From Alphaproteobacteria bacterium UBA1301 (lineage in GTDB: Bacteria > Pseudomonadota > Alphaproteobacteria > Micropepsales > Micropepsaceae): a DNA stretch of 64,000 nucleotides. Shown here piece after piece: positions 56,693-64,000 of the stretch. The notes under the pieces are model-generated. The model saw nothing but the letters and a program-made list of their open reading frames with translations, was not told the DNA's origin and did not search any database. The translations under genes and the position numbers were made by a program. The DNA lies in the NCBI GenBank assembly GCA_002307725.1, contig DBUB01000002.1, positions 267,058 to 331,057 of the forward strand, in the 5' to 3' direction. Positions within the stretch are counted from its first letter, which is position 1, and the number at the start of each line of letters is the position of its first letter.

Positions 56693-56977
56693 TCAATGGT
56701 AATCGACGATTTCGACATTCCTCGACCCGGCAGCGCCACCATCCCACCCAAAGCAGATGCGCCACTGGTCGTTGATCCTTACGCTCCATTGTCCCTTGCG
56801 GTCGCCGGAGAGCTTTTCTAGCCGATGACCGGGAAAATTGGCGATGTCGGCCAGACTTGCCGCCATGTCCAGCCGGTCCAGGACCATTTCTGCCCGGCGC
56901 CGGAATGGCTCGAACGCCTTAACCCGCTCGCCGCGGGCAAACCGCTCTGTCCTGGCATCGCGATAGCTCAGGATCAT
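56693..56977 (-). CDS. higB: HigB/RelE-superfamily toxin
   Basis: A 94-residue RelE-fold ribosome-dependent mRNA interferase candidate: MILSYRDARTERFARGERVK, FRRRAEMVLDRLDMAASLAD and the C-terminal KGQWSVRINDQWRICFGWDG, where SVRINDQWRICF is the conserved core with the catalytic Arg. Downstream higA is its antitoxin. A near-perfect palindrome 20 bp upstream is the likely operator. Position between purB and the ATPase zeta gene suggests insertion into a conserved neighbourhood. Confidence 0.92.
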   Translation of the reverse strand: MILSYRDARTERFARGERVKAFEPFRRRAEMVLDRLDMAASLADIANFPGHRLEKLSGDRKGQWSVRINDQWRICFGWDGGAAGSRNVEIVDYH

Positions 56978-56996
56978 GTGCGAGAGGTTATGGCAT

Positions 56997-57020
56997 ATTA
57001 TGCGTTACGTAAAGCGTAAT
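56997..57020. promoter_or_regulatory. Palindromic operator upstream of higBA
   Basis: A 24-bp near-palindrome ATTATGCGTTACGTAAAGCG+TAAT, centred on TTACGTAA, with 20 of 24 positions symmetric, 20 bp upstream of the higB start. It probably binds the HigA dimer and covers the promoter. Confidence 0.6.
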
Positions 57021-57324
57021 TCAAATAAGGGGACATAATGCATAAGCGACGGCGTATGCGGTCTGCCTCTCTGCGTGTCTTTTCATGGCATTTGCACCTG
57101 CGTCGCATCCTTTGAAAATCGTGATAATCATTACAGCCTTAATGGCCTTGAACATCGCGCGGGCGCTTCCCATGTATCGAAGGACATCTTTCGTTCTCGA
57201 CGGTGCATGGAAGCAGCGTTCACTCTCACGGCCGCACAAACCCCATCACTTCTCTTGGAAGCGATGCGTCGGCCTGTGCGCCGTCGGCGCCGCCAATGCG
57301 GTGGTGAACGCTTAGGCCAACCAG

Positions 57325-57344
57325 GGGAGGGGGGCCCCCCTCCC
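57325..57344. repeat. Perfect 20-bp G/C palindrome
   Basis: GGGAGGGGGG directly abuts its complement CCCCCCTCCC with no loop. It could form a cruciform or alternative G-rich structure and lies between the higBA region and a phage-like gene fragment. Confidence 0.75.
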
Positions 57345-57380
57345 TCTCGTCCTTTCGCGCATAACAATTATCTTGCTGAC

Positions 57381-57665
57381 ATGTCGGCCGAAGCCCTGAC
57401 GAAGGCCGAACGCAGCCGCGGCAAGGTTGGCGCGCCCTTCGGCAACTGCAATGCGGTCAAGCCGGGCTTGGCAGAACAGCGAGCCCTCATGGCCAAGGTG
57501 AAGGCGCACATCTCTCGCATGAAGGCCGCCATTGCCGCGGCCAAGGTGCTGATCGCCGCCCGGCAGGCCGTGCGCCCGCCCCGCCGCCGCATCACGTGCA
57601 TCATTTATGAAGTGGATGGCGTCGTGCGCCGGGTGCGAGCGGTGATCCGGATCACCCCCCGCCGC
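57381..57665 (+). pseudogene. Possible fragment of a phage-type gene (GAPxGNxNAVKxG motif)
   Basis: From ATG 57381 the frame reads MSAEALTKAERSRGKVGAPF followed by GNCNAVKPGLAEQRALMAKV and a basic helical region. GAPxGNxNAVKxG is a motif common near the N-terminus of short phage and mobile-element proteins. The frame has no stop of its own and continues for more than 1.3 kb antisense to purB, which suggests its natural 3' end was lost. It could also be a chance frame in G+C-rich DNA. Confidence 0.35.
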
Positions 57666-58967
57666 TCAGCCGAACACCCGTTTGAAAATCGTGTCGACGT
57701 TCTTGAAGTGGAATCCCAGATCGAACAGCGATTCCAACTCGCGCACCGTCAGCGCGGCGCTGACTTCGGGATCGGTCTTCAAGAGATCGAGCAGCGTCCC
57801 TTCGCCATTGAAGGCACGCATCGCATTCTTTTGGACGAGGCGATAAGCGGCCTCGCGGGCGATACCCTTTTGGGTCAGCGCCAGCATCACGCGCTGGCTG
57901 TTGACCACGCCATGGGTGCGGTCGAGATTGGCCTGCATCCGCTCGGGATAGACGACGAGTTTGGCGATCAGCCCCGCCATGCGATTGAGCGCAAAATCGA
58001 GGGTGATGGTGGCATCGGGGCCGATGTAGCGTTCGACCGAGGAATGCGAAATATCGCGTTCATGCCACAGCGCCACGTCTTCCAGCGCCGGGATTACCGC
58101 CGAGCGCACCATGCGGGCGAGGCCGGTGACGTTTTCCGACAGGATCGGATTGCGTTTGTGCGGCATCGCCGAAGAGCCCTTTTGGCCGGGCGAGAAATAT
58201 TCCTCGGCTTCCAGCACTTCGGTGCGCTGCAAATGGCGGATCTCCACCGCCAGCCGTTCGAGCGACGATGCCACCACGGCGAGCGCCGCAAAGAAGGCGG
58301 CATGACGGTCGCGCGGAATCACTTGCGTGGAAACCGGCTCGACGGTGAGGCCGAGCTGCTCGGCGACATATTCTTCCACTTTGGGCGACACGCTGGCAAA
58401 AGTGCCGACCGGACCGGAAATTGCGCAGGTCGCAATCTCGGCGCGGGCCGTCACCAAACGCGCCCGGGCGCGGGTGAATTCGGCGTAGAAGCCCGCCAGT
58501 TTCAGCCCGAAGGTGGTCGGCTCGGCGTGGATGCCGTGGCTGCGCCCGATGGTCGGCGTCAGCTTGTATTCGAAGGCCCGCGTCTTCAGTGCCTCGCGCA
58601 GCTTGTCGACATCGGCGATCAGAATATCGGCGGCGCGGGAAAGCTGCACCGCCAGACAAGTGTCGAGCACGTCGGACGAGGTCATGCCCTGGTGCACGAA
58701 TCGCGCCTCGGGTCCCACGATCTCCGACAGGTGCGTCAGGAAGGCGATGACGTCGTGTTTGACCTCGCGTTCGATCTCGTCGATGCGCTCGACATTGAAG
58801 CTGGCCGCGGACCCCTTCTCCCACACCGTTTTGGCGGCGCTTTGCGGGATCACGCCGAGCCGGGCCAGCGCGGTCGCGGCATGGGCCTCGATCTCGAACC
58901 AGATGCGGAATTTGGTTTCCGCCGACCAGATGGCGGTCATTTCGGCGCGGGCGTAACGGGGAATCAT
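57666..58967 (-). CDS. purB: Adenylosuccinate lyase
   Basis: A 433-residue fumarase-superfamily enzyme acting twice in purine synthesis (SAICAR to AICAR, and adenylosuccinate to AMP, releasing fumarate). Signatures: MIPRYARAEMTAIWSAETKF, FVHQGMTSSDVLDTCLAVQL, TIGRSHGIHAEPTTFGLKLA (catalytic His), and GSSAMPHKRNPILSENV (family signature) with ERDISHSSVERYIGPDATI. Length and motifs are standard. It is the most upstream pur gene of the cluster but separated from purC by higBA and the zeta gene. Confidence 0.97.
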   Translation of the reverse strand: MIPRYARAEMTAIWSAETKFRIWFEIEAHAATALARLGVIPQSAAKTVWEKGSAASFNVERIDEIEREVKHDVIAFLTHLSEIVGPEARFVHQGMTSSDVLDTCLAVQLSRAADILIADVDKLREALKTRAFEYKLTPTIGRSHGIHAEPTTFGLKLAGFYAEFTRARARLVTARAEIATCAISGPVGTFASVSPKVEEYVAEQLGLTVEPVSTQVIPRDRHAAFFAALAVVASSLERLAVEIRHLQRTEVLEAEEYFSPGQKGSSAMPHKRNPILSENVTGLARMVRSAVIPALEDVALWHERDISHSSVERYIGPDATITLDFALNRMAGLIAKLVVYPERMQANLDRTHGVVNSQRVMLALTQKGIAREAAYRLVQKNAMRAFNGEGTLLDLLKTDPEVSAALTVRELESLFDLGFHFKNVDTIFKRVFG

Positions 58968-59007
58968 CGGCGGATCCTGGCGGTTTTTGGGGGTAGTCGC
59001 CGGGAAC

Positions 59008-60582
59008 CTAAACCGAACCGGGCCCTGGCGAAAGATCGGGCAGCAAAACCGCTTCGATCAGCGCTTTAGAGGTCTCATGCTTGGGTTCGCGCACGACGTG
59101 GGAGATCGAGCCGCGCTCTACCAGCTTGCCCTCATGGAACACCATGACCTCGTCGGCGAGGGTCTGCGCCACGGTGAAATCCGAGGTTACCACCAGGAAG
59201 GCGGGTCCTTGCGTGGCGCGGAAATCGACCAGTACCTCGCGCATGATGGCCTGGGCGAAGGCGTCAAGGCCTTTGAGCGGCTCGTCCACCACGACCAGCA
59301 GCGGAGCGCCGACGAACGCCCGCGCCACTTGCAGCCGCCGTTTGTCGAACACCGACAGCGTCCAGACCGGCCGGTTGCCATCGTGGCTCGCCAGCCCCAC
59401 CCGCTTCAAGGCTTCCTCGCGATAACCGGCCACGAGATCGCGCGACAGGCTGAGGTGGGCGCACAAAGGTTCGTCGACGGTGTCGTTGATTGTCATGCGC
59501 GGATCGAGCGTATCATCCTCGCCGGTGATGAAAGCAATGTGCTGGCGGATGCGCGCCACCATCGCTTCCGACAGCCGATAAAGATCGACCGCATCGAACA
59601 GCACCTTGCCGCTGGGCGCTTTTTCGAAGCCGAGCAAGGTGCGCAGCAGCGCCCGCCGTCCCGACCCGGCCTCGCCGACCAGCGCCAGCGCGGCGCCACG
59701 CCGAAGTTCGAAGGTCAGTCCGTCGCGCATCGGCGTGTCGGCCACGCAGGAAAGACCATGCACTTGCAGCAGCGGTTGGCCGCGCGTCGCCGACGTCCGT
59801 GCCTTGGGCGGGTCGAGATTCAGTTTTGGCAGTGCCTTGAACAACATACGCGTATAGGCATGAGCATGGCCGCTCATCAGCCGCACCGCATCGCCTTCTT
59901 CGACGACGCGCCCGGCGCGGAGCACCAGCACCCGTCCGCCCAGGCGTGCGGCGGCCTGCAACCCGCCGGTGACAAAGATCAGCGCAGCTCCCAGCCGCTT
60001 GTGCTCTGCCTGGAGCAGCGACATCAGAAGTTTGACGGCGGTGGGACCAAGATCGGCCATCGGATGATCGGCCAGGATCAAATCGGGGGTCTGGGCACTG
60101 ACGCACGCCAGCAATCCGATTGCCTGCGTCACTGGATCGAGACGGTCGGGTTTGGCATCGAGCAGTTGCAGCGTCACCGCGGTAGGGAAGCGTTCGAGCG
60201 CCAGGCGCAATTCCTCGCGGGCGCTGCCAAAGGGCGCGCCCAATTTGCGCGCGACGATGCGCACCAGTTGCTTCAGCACGCTGGCATGCGGCGACAGCGG
60301 CCGGGTCAGCGGATTGGGCAGATAGGCGATGCGGATTGGCGGCTTCAGCCGTTTGGCGGCGGAGCGCGTCGGGCTGGCAGCAAACCGGATAGTGCCGCTG
60401 ACGGTGTCGGCCTGGTCGGGAAAACCGCACAGCACGCGCAGCAGCGCATCGGTGCCGGAGCCCTCTTCGCCCAGAACGATGGCGCTCTCGCCCGCGTCGA
60501 GCTTAAACGACAGCCGGTCGAGCACCGCCGCGCCGCCGCGCGACACGGTGAGGTCCGCAAGTTCGAGCAGCGGTTCGCTCAT
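59008..60582 (-). CDS. Fused two-domain peptide-type ABC ATPase with degenerate nucleotide-binding motifs
   Basis: A 524-residue tandem ABC protein resembling fused DppD-DppF. Domain 1 (about 1-260): Walker A position reads GEEGSGTD (no Lys), Walker B DLILADHPM (His for catalytic Glu), and H-loop position VTGGLQAA (no His). Domain 2 (about 275-520): Walker A GEAGSGRR (Arg for Lys), signature LSVFDKRRLQVARAF instead of LSGGQ, Walker B LLVVVDEPLKGLD (intact), switch VTSDFTVA (Ser for His). I confirmed both P-loops at the DNA level. Canonical ATP hydrolysis seems unlikely; yet the frame is long and uninterrupted. Overlaps the upstream permease by 4 bp. Confidence 0.85.
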   Translation of the reverse strand: MSEPLLELADLTVSRGGAAVLDRLSFKLDAGESAIVLGEEGSGTDALLRVLCGFPDQADTVSGTIRFAASPTRSAAKRLKPPIRIAYLPNPLTRPLSPHASVLKQLVRIVARKLGAPFGSAREELRLALERFPTAVTLQLLDAKPDRLDPVTQAIGLLACVSAQTPDLILADHPMADLGPTAVKLLMSLLQAEHKRLGAALIFVTGGLQAAARLGGRVLVLRAGRVVEEGDAVRLMSGHAHAYTRMLFKALPKLNLDPPKARTSATRGQPLLQVHGLSCVADTPMRDGLTFELRRGAALALVGEAGSGRRALLRTLLGFEKAPSGKVLFDAVDLYRLSEAMVARIRQHIAFITGEDDTLDPRMTINDTVDEPLCAHLSLSRDLVAGYREEALKRVGLASHDGNRPVWTLSVFDKRRLQVARAFVGAPLLVVVDEPLKGLDAFAQAIMREVLVDFRATQGPAFLVVTSDFTVAQTLADEVMVFHEGKLVERGSISHVVREPKHETSKALIEAVLLPDLSPGPGSV

Positions 60583-61382
60583 GCCTGCTCGCCTTCATCA
60601 AGTCCGGCGGCCAGCCGCGCGCATAGTACCAGCAGCACCAGCGCCAAGGCCGGGAATGCCGCCGTCCACCAGGCGGAAAAAAAGCTGATCTTGCTGGCGG
60701 CGATCATCAGCCCAAGGTCGCGGGCAGGCGGGGTGGCGCCGAATCCCAGGAAGCTGGCGGTCGAAATGACGACGGTGACGGCCGCTAGCGCCCGTGCCGT
60801 TACGGCGCCGAGCAGGTAACGGAACTCGTAGGTGAGGTCGCGCTTCAGAAGGGTGGTGGCGGGAATGCCGGTGGCGCGGGCATATTCGGCGTGGCGCGAT
60901 TTGAGATCGACGGCATCGAAGGCCCGCACGAAGCCGAGCGGCGCCGCCGCCAGCCCCGCCGCCAGGAAGGTATAGCCATGGCCGAACAGCCCGAGCAGCA
61001 GAATGGCGACCAGCAAGGACGGAACCGATGCCAGCACGCCCCACAACTCGCGCAGCAAGAACGCCAGCGGCCGCGGCAGCCGCGCCGCCACCGCACCGAA
61101 GAGGCCGCCGAGAACGATCGCGATCAGCGCCGCCAACGCGGCATTGACGCCAGTGGTGGCAAGGCCATGCAGTGTCTCACTGAAGACGTCGCGGCCGAGA
61201 AGGTCGGTGCCGAACGGATGCAAGTCCGACGGCGGGGCGAGCACGGCACCGGTCATGGTCGCGCCAGCCGGCTCATGCGCCAGAAAATCGCTCAAAAACA
61301 CCGCCAGTGCCAGCAGCCCCAGGCCGAACCAGCCCACGGCCCGCAGGATCAAGCCGCTGAGGGAGGTGTCGCGCGCCGTCAT
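60579..61382 (-). CDS. Dipeptide/oligopeptide-type ABC permease, DppC-like
   Basis: A 267-residue inner-membrane permease with about six helices. N-terminal loop PPSDLHPFGTDLLGRDVFSE is the DppC/OppC hallmark. The cytoplasmic EAA loop (EYARATGIPATTLLKRDLTY) is where the ATPase docks and appears intact. ATG 61382 begins MTARDTSLSG and overlaps the upstream permease stop by 4 bp; the frame extends to 61487. The two permeases and the fused ATPase are one coupled unit; no substrate-binding protein lies alongside. Confidence 0.87.
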   Translation of the reverse strand: MTARDTSLSGLILRAVGWFGLGLLALAVFLSDFLAHEPAGATMTGAVLAPPSDLHPFGTDLLGRDVFSETLHGLATTGVNAALAALIAIVLGGLFGAVAARLPRPLAFLLRELWGVLASVPSLLVAILLLGLFGHGYTFLAAGLAAAPLGFVRAFDAVDLKSRHAEYARATGIPATTLLKRDLTYEFRYLLGAVTARALAAVTVVISTASFLGFGATPPARDLGLMIAASKISFFSAWWTAAFPALALVLLVLCARLAAGLDEGEQA

Positions 61383-62251
61383 ACCCGCTCTCCCGGCGCC
61401 AGAGCGTGGCCGATTACCTTGCCGACGAAGTCGACGCTGAAGGTCACAGTGGCAAATACGAACAGCAGGATTGCCGCCATGTTCCAATCAGCCAGCGCCA
61501 CCGATTTCACGAACAGATCGGCCGCACCGGTGCGGTGGAATACCCATTCCGCCACCACCGCCGCCGACAACAGCGTCAGCACGATCTCACGTGCGCCGAA
61601 CAAAAGCCCGGCGACGACCTGCGGCAACACATAGAGCGCTTCGATTTCGACAAGGCCGAGCCCCATCCGCTTCAGGCCGGTGCGGAAGGATTCGCCGCTC
61701 GACTGCATGGTCGACCGGCGCAGCGCAAGTTGCACCGCCGCCGCGCCAGCAAGGCCTACCGTGAAGACAGGCAGTGCGGTGATCTGCCAGAACTGATCGG
61801 GCGGCACGATGGCGCCCACGGGAGCATTCACGCTCACCGGCCAGTGCACGGCGTGTACCGCGATATAGGCCAGCGCCAGACCGGAACAGAACACCGGCGT
61901 CGCGGTGATCACCTGGATCAAGGGTGCCGCGATCTTCCGCGCCGGTCGCAGCGCCAAGAGCAGGCCGAACGGCACTCCGGCCACAAGCGACACCCCGAAG
62001 CCCATTCCTACCAGGATCAGGGTCAGCGGCAGGTTCTGCGCCAGTTCCTGTAACGCGGGTGTGGCGCTGACGGCACTGACGCCGAAGTCGAGGCGCGCGA
62101 ATTGAAGAAGATGGACGGAAAACGCGCTGAGATAGCCGGGCAGGTTGCGCGCGTATGCTTCCCCGGCGGCAGAAATTGCCGCCGCCACGAGAACAGCCCC
62201 CAACACCCCAACCACCAAACGCACGGTTTGGCGGGCGATAAACCGCTGCAT
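61379..62251 (-). CDS. Dipeptide/oligopeptide-type ABC permease, DppB-like
   Basis: A 290-residue inner-membrane permease with about six helices: an N-terminal helix (MQRFIARQTVRLVVGVLGAV), a periplasmic segment, then LAQNLPLTLILVGMGFGVSL, FCSGLALAYIAVHAVHWPV and the C-terminal coupling region (SFRTGLKRMGLGLVEIEALY) with VVAEWVFHRTGAADLFVKSV. This is the DppB/OppB type, which pairs with a DppC-type partner, here the next gene. First gene of the operon. Confidence 0.87.
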   Translation of the reverse strand: MQRFIARQTVRLVVGVLGAVLVAAAISAAGEAYARNLPGYLSAFSVHLLQFARLDFGVSAVSATPALQELAQNLPLTLILVGMGFGVSLVAGVPFGLLLALRPARKIAAPLIQVITATPVFCSGLALAYIAVHAVHWPVSVNAPVGAIVPPDQFWQITALPVFTVGLAGAAAVQLALRRSTMQSSGESFRTGLKRMGLGLVEIEALYVLPQVVAGLLFGAREIVLTLLSAAVVAEWVFHRTGAADLFVKSVALADWNMAAILLFVFATVTFSVDFVGKVIGHALAPGERV

Positions 62252-62321
62252 CAGCCCCGACCTTTCGCCCGCCTGTATAGCAGCCGTGTGGCCTCCCCCG
62301 AAGCACTCTAGACCGATTTTC

Positions 62322-63071
62322 TTAAAGCAAGCCCAAGGCCTTGAAGCTGACGTGCCCGCTGCGACCGACGATCACATGATCATGGACGACAATGCCCAGC
62401 GCCCTTGCGGCATCGTTGACGTCACGGGTCATGGTGATGTCGGATCGGCTGGGGGTGGGATCGCCGGACGGGTGGTTGTGCACCAGAATCAGCGCGGTGG
62501 CCGCATGTTCCAGCGCCCGTTTGACAATTTCCCGCGGATATACCGGCGTATGATCGACGGTCCCGGTCGATTGCACCTCGTCCGCAATCAAGACGTTCTT
62601 GCGGTCCAGGAACAGAACCCGGAACTCCTCCTTTTGCGACCGGGCCATCGCAGCGGCACAGTAATCAATCAGAGCGGACCACGAGGCCAAGGCCGGCCGG
62701 CCCATCAGACGGGTCTTGGCCAAGCGGCGCGCCGCTGCCTCCACAATCTTGAGTTGGGTTGCGACCGCTATGCTCGCGCCTTCCACTTCCAGGATGCGTT
62801 CGCGCGGGGCGGCGATGACTTCCGCGAAGCTGCCGAACCGGGTGAGCAGGGTCTTGGCTAACGGCTTGACGTCACGTCGCGGCACCGCGGCGAACAGGGC
62901 TAGCTCAAGCAACTCGTAATCTGGCATGGCATCGGCGCCGGCGGTGAAGAAACGGTCGCGCAAACGCTCGCGATGACCGATGTAATGCGGCATCTCCACG
63001 TCGGAAACCGAGGAACCGGATTTTGATGCCAAGCGGCAGACCCCCGTCGAATCCGGGAGTGATCCTAGCAC
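62322..63071 (-). CDS. radC: RadC family protein (JAMM metalloprotease fold)
   Basis: A 249-residue protein: helical N-terminus (MPHYIGHRERLRDRF, LLELALFAAVPRRDVKPLAK), then the JAB/MPN domain with LILVHNHPSGDPTPSRSDI (zinc-binding H-x-H-x7-S-x2-D, with partner Glu in FRVLFLDRKNVLIADE) and DHVIVGRSGHVSF. Despite the name, a role in DNA repair is doubtful; function is unclear. In-frame starts are 63071 and 62993 (the latter begins MPHYIGH and fits family length). It follows map on the same strand. Confidence 0.92.
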   Translation of the reverse strand: MLGSLPDSTGVCRLASKSGSSVSDVEMPHYIGHRERLRDRFFTAGADAMPDYELLELALFAAVPRRDVKPLAKTLLTRFGSFAEVIAAPRERILEVEGASIAVATQLKIVEAAARRLAKTRLMGRPALASWSALIDYCAAAMARSQKEEFRVLFLDRKNVLIADEVQSTGTVDHTPVYPREIVKRALEHAATALILVHNHPSGDPTPSRSDITMTRDVNDAARALGIVVHDHVIVGRSGHVSFKALGLL

Positions 63072-63078
63072 AACCGTT

Positions 63079-63903
63079 CTACACGTAAGGCGGCTTGTCC
63101 CAGCCTTTGGGCGACAGTGTGAAGATTTCGACGCCGTTTTCGGTGACGCCGATCGAATGCTCGAACTGCGCCGACAGCGAGCGGTCGCGGGTCACCGCCG
63201 TCCAGCCGTCCGACAGCACCTTTACGCCGTAGCCGCCCAGATTGATCATCGGCTCGACGGTGAAGAACATGCCCGGCTTGAGGCCAACGCCGTGCCCCGG
63301 CTTGCCGTAATGGACGATGTTGGGCAGAGCGTGGAACACTTGGCCGAGGCCGTGGCCGCAGAAATCGCGCACCACGCTGCATTTTTCCTCGCCCTCGACA
63401 TAAGACTGGATGGCGTGGCCGATGTCGCCGGTGGTGGCGCCGGGCTTGATCACGGCGATGCCGCGCATCATCGATTCATAAGTGATGTCGACCAGACGTG
63501 CGGCTTTGCGCTTAACGTCTCCGACCAGATACATGCGGCTGGTGTCGCCGTGCCAGCCGTCGAGGATGATGGTGACGTCGATGTTGACAATATCGCCGTC
63601 CTTGAGCGGGCGGTCTGACGGCATGCCGTGACAGACGACGTGATTGATCGAGGTGCACAGCGTGTATTTGTAGCCGCGGTAGCCCAGGCAGGCCGGAACG
63701 GCGCCGTGATCGACCATGTAATTGAAGGCGATCTCATCGAGATAAGCGGTGGTCACGCCGGGTTTGACCTCGGGGACCAGCATATCGCAGACCTCGGCGG
63801 CGAGCCGCCCGGCTCGGCGCATGCCCTCGAAATCCTTTTCAGTGTGGAGTGCCACGGCGAAATGGGCTCGGCGGGCGGCCTCGAAAACTTCGGAAACTTG
63901 CAT
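63079..63903 (-). CDS. map: Methionine aminopeptidase, type I
   Basis: A 274-residue metallopeptidase that removes N-terminal Met from nascent proteins. Metal ligands appear in order: NIDVTIILDGWHGDTSRMYL (two Asp), DFCGHGLGQVFH (His), FFTVEPMINLG (Glu) and QFEHSIGVTENG (Glu). Also NHVVCHGMPSDRPLKDGDIV, typical of MAP-Ia. The frame is open to 63948, but ATG 63903 is preferred. Downstream is radC. Confidence 0.97.
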   Translation of the reverse strand: MQVSEVFEAARRAHFAVALHTEKDFEGMRRAGRLAAEVCDMLVPEVKPGVTTAYLDEIAFNYMVDHGAVPACLGYRGYKYTLCTSINHVVCHGMPSDRPLKDGDIVNIDVTIILDGWHGDTSRMYLVGDVKRKAARLVDITYESMMRGIAVIKPGATTGDIGHAIQSYVEGEEKCSVVRDFCGHGLGQVFHALPNIVHYGKPGHGVGLKPGMFFTVEPMINLGGYGVKVLSDGWTAVTRDRSLSAQFEHSIGVTENGVEIFTLSPKGWDKPPYV

Positions 63904-64000
63904 CACGGAAGCATCTTTTTTCTTGCACGGGCCTAATGTAGGGCTCAAGTCCTTCTAATTCCACCGATATCGTACTTTCCTTTGTCCGGCCCTGGTCACC

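Larger units (their letters stand above)
57021..57665. other. Accessory intergenic region between higBA and purB
   Basis: About 650 bp without a convincing intact gene. It includes a 76-codon frame at 57085-57315 with a hydrophobic start (LKIVIIITALMALNIARAL) of unknown relation, a perfect G/C palindrome at 57325-57344, and a phage-like gene fragment from 57381. It looks like the remains of an inserted segment carrying higBA. Confidence 0.45.

Noticed and set aside
58987..60819. A 610-codon frame antisense to the ABC ATPase
   Set aside because: The sense strand keeps ABC-like order and length; the antisense product is Arg/His/Gln-rich without domains.

Overview
The window is a gene-dense, G+C-rich chromosomal segment from an alphaproteobacterium. 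Gene order supports this: ctpA, a divergent polysaccharide deacetylase and rppH; fliL-fliM-DUF6468-motE facing flgF-flgG-flgA-flgH; and purB, ATPase zeta subunit, purC, purS, purQ, purL, bolA and grxD. An NAD-dependent L-lactate dehydrogenase and an RquA-type methyltransferase (rhodoquinone synthesis) suggest a facultatively fermentative lineage, perhaps near Rhizomicrobium/Micropepsales. That placement is inference and was not tested by any search.

Layout. 1-5.3 kb: the end of ctpA, a membrane-anchored deacetylase, rppH, a secreted phosphodiesterase, ldh and a small membrane protein. 5.3-14.4 kb: a flagellar block, one arm leftward (fliL, fliM, DUF6468, motE-like, a 1.1-kilo-residue secreted TPR protein) and one rightward (flgFGAH) behind a possible sigma-54 promoter. 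14.5-18.9 kb: dksA, initiator tRNA, and a very large GH18-deacetylase-GT2 fusion. 18.9-25.9 kb: membrane glycosyltransferases and cfa. 26-29.3 kb: lpdA, a Tat-exported SMP-30 protein and rquA. 29.5-39.2 kb: an exopolysaccharide locus (acetyltransferase coupled to a proline-dehydrogenase-like gene, Wzz/BY-kinase-like, WecG, GT4, methyltransferase, polymerase-like, Wzx). 39.2-46.3 kb: aas, tRNA-Ile2, SIMPL protein, exported PepF, thioredoxin-like and flavoprotein. 46.3-49.1 kb: hipBA, tRNA-Leu and rpsD. 49.2-59 kb: GST, bacteriohemerythrin and the purine cluster, with a higBA module beside purB. 59-62.3 kb: a dipeptide-type ABC operon whose fused ATPase lacks both Walker A lysines. 62.3-64 kb: radC and map.

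The most unusual items are the doubly degenerate ABC ATPase with intact-looking permeases and no binding protein; the one-chain polysaccharide hydrolase/deacetylase/transferase; rquA; the Wzz-kinase fusion lacking Walker B aspartate and tyrosine cluster; three operator-like direct repeats before hipB; and a dispersed nested-hairpin intergenic repeat (39.2 and 54.6 kb, with looser relatives). No CRISPR array, insertion sequence, prophage or rRNA was seen.
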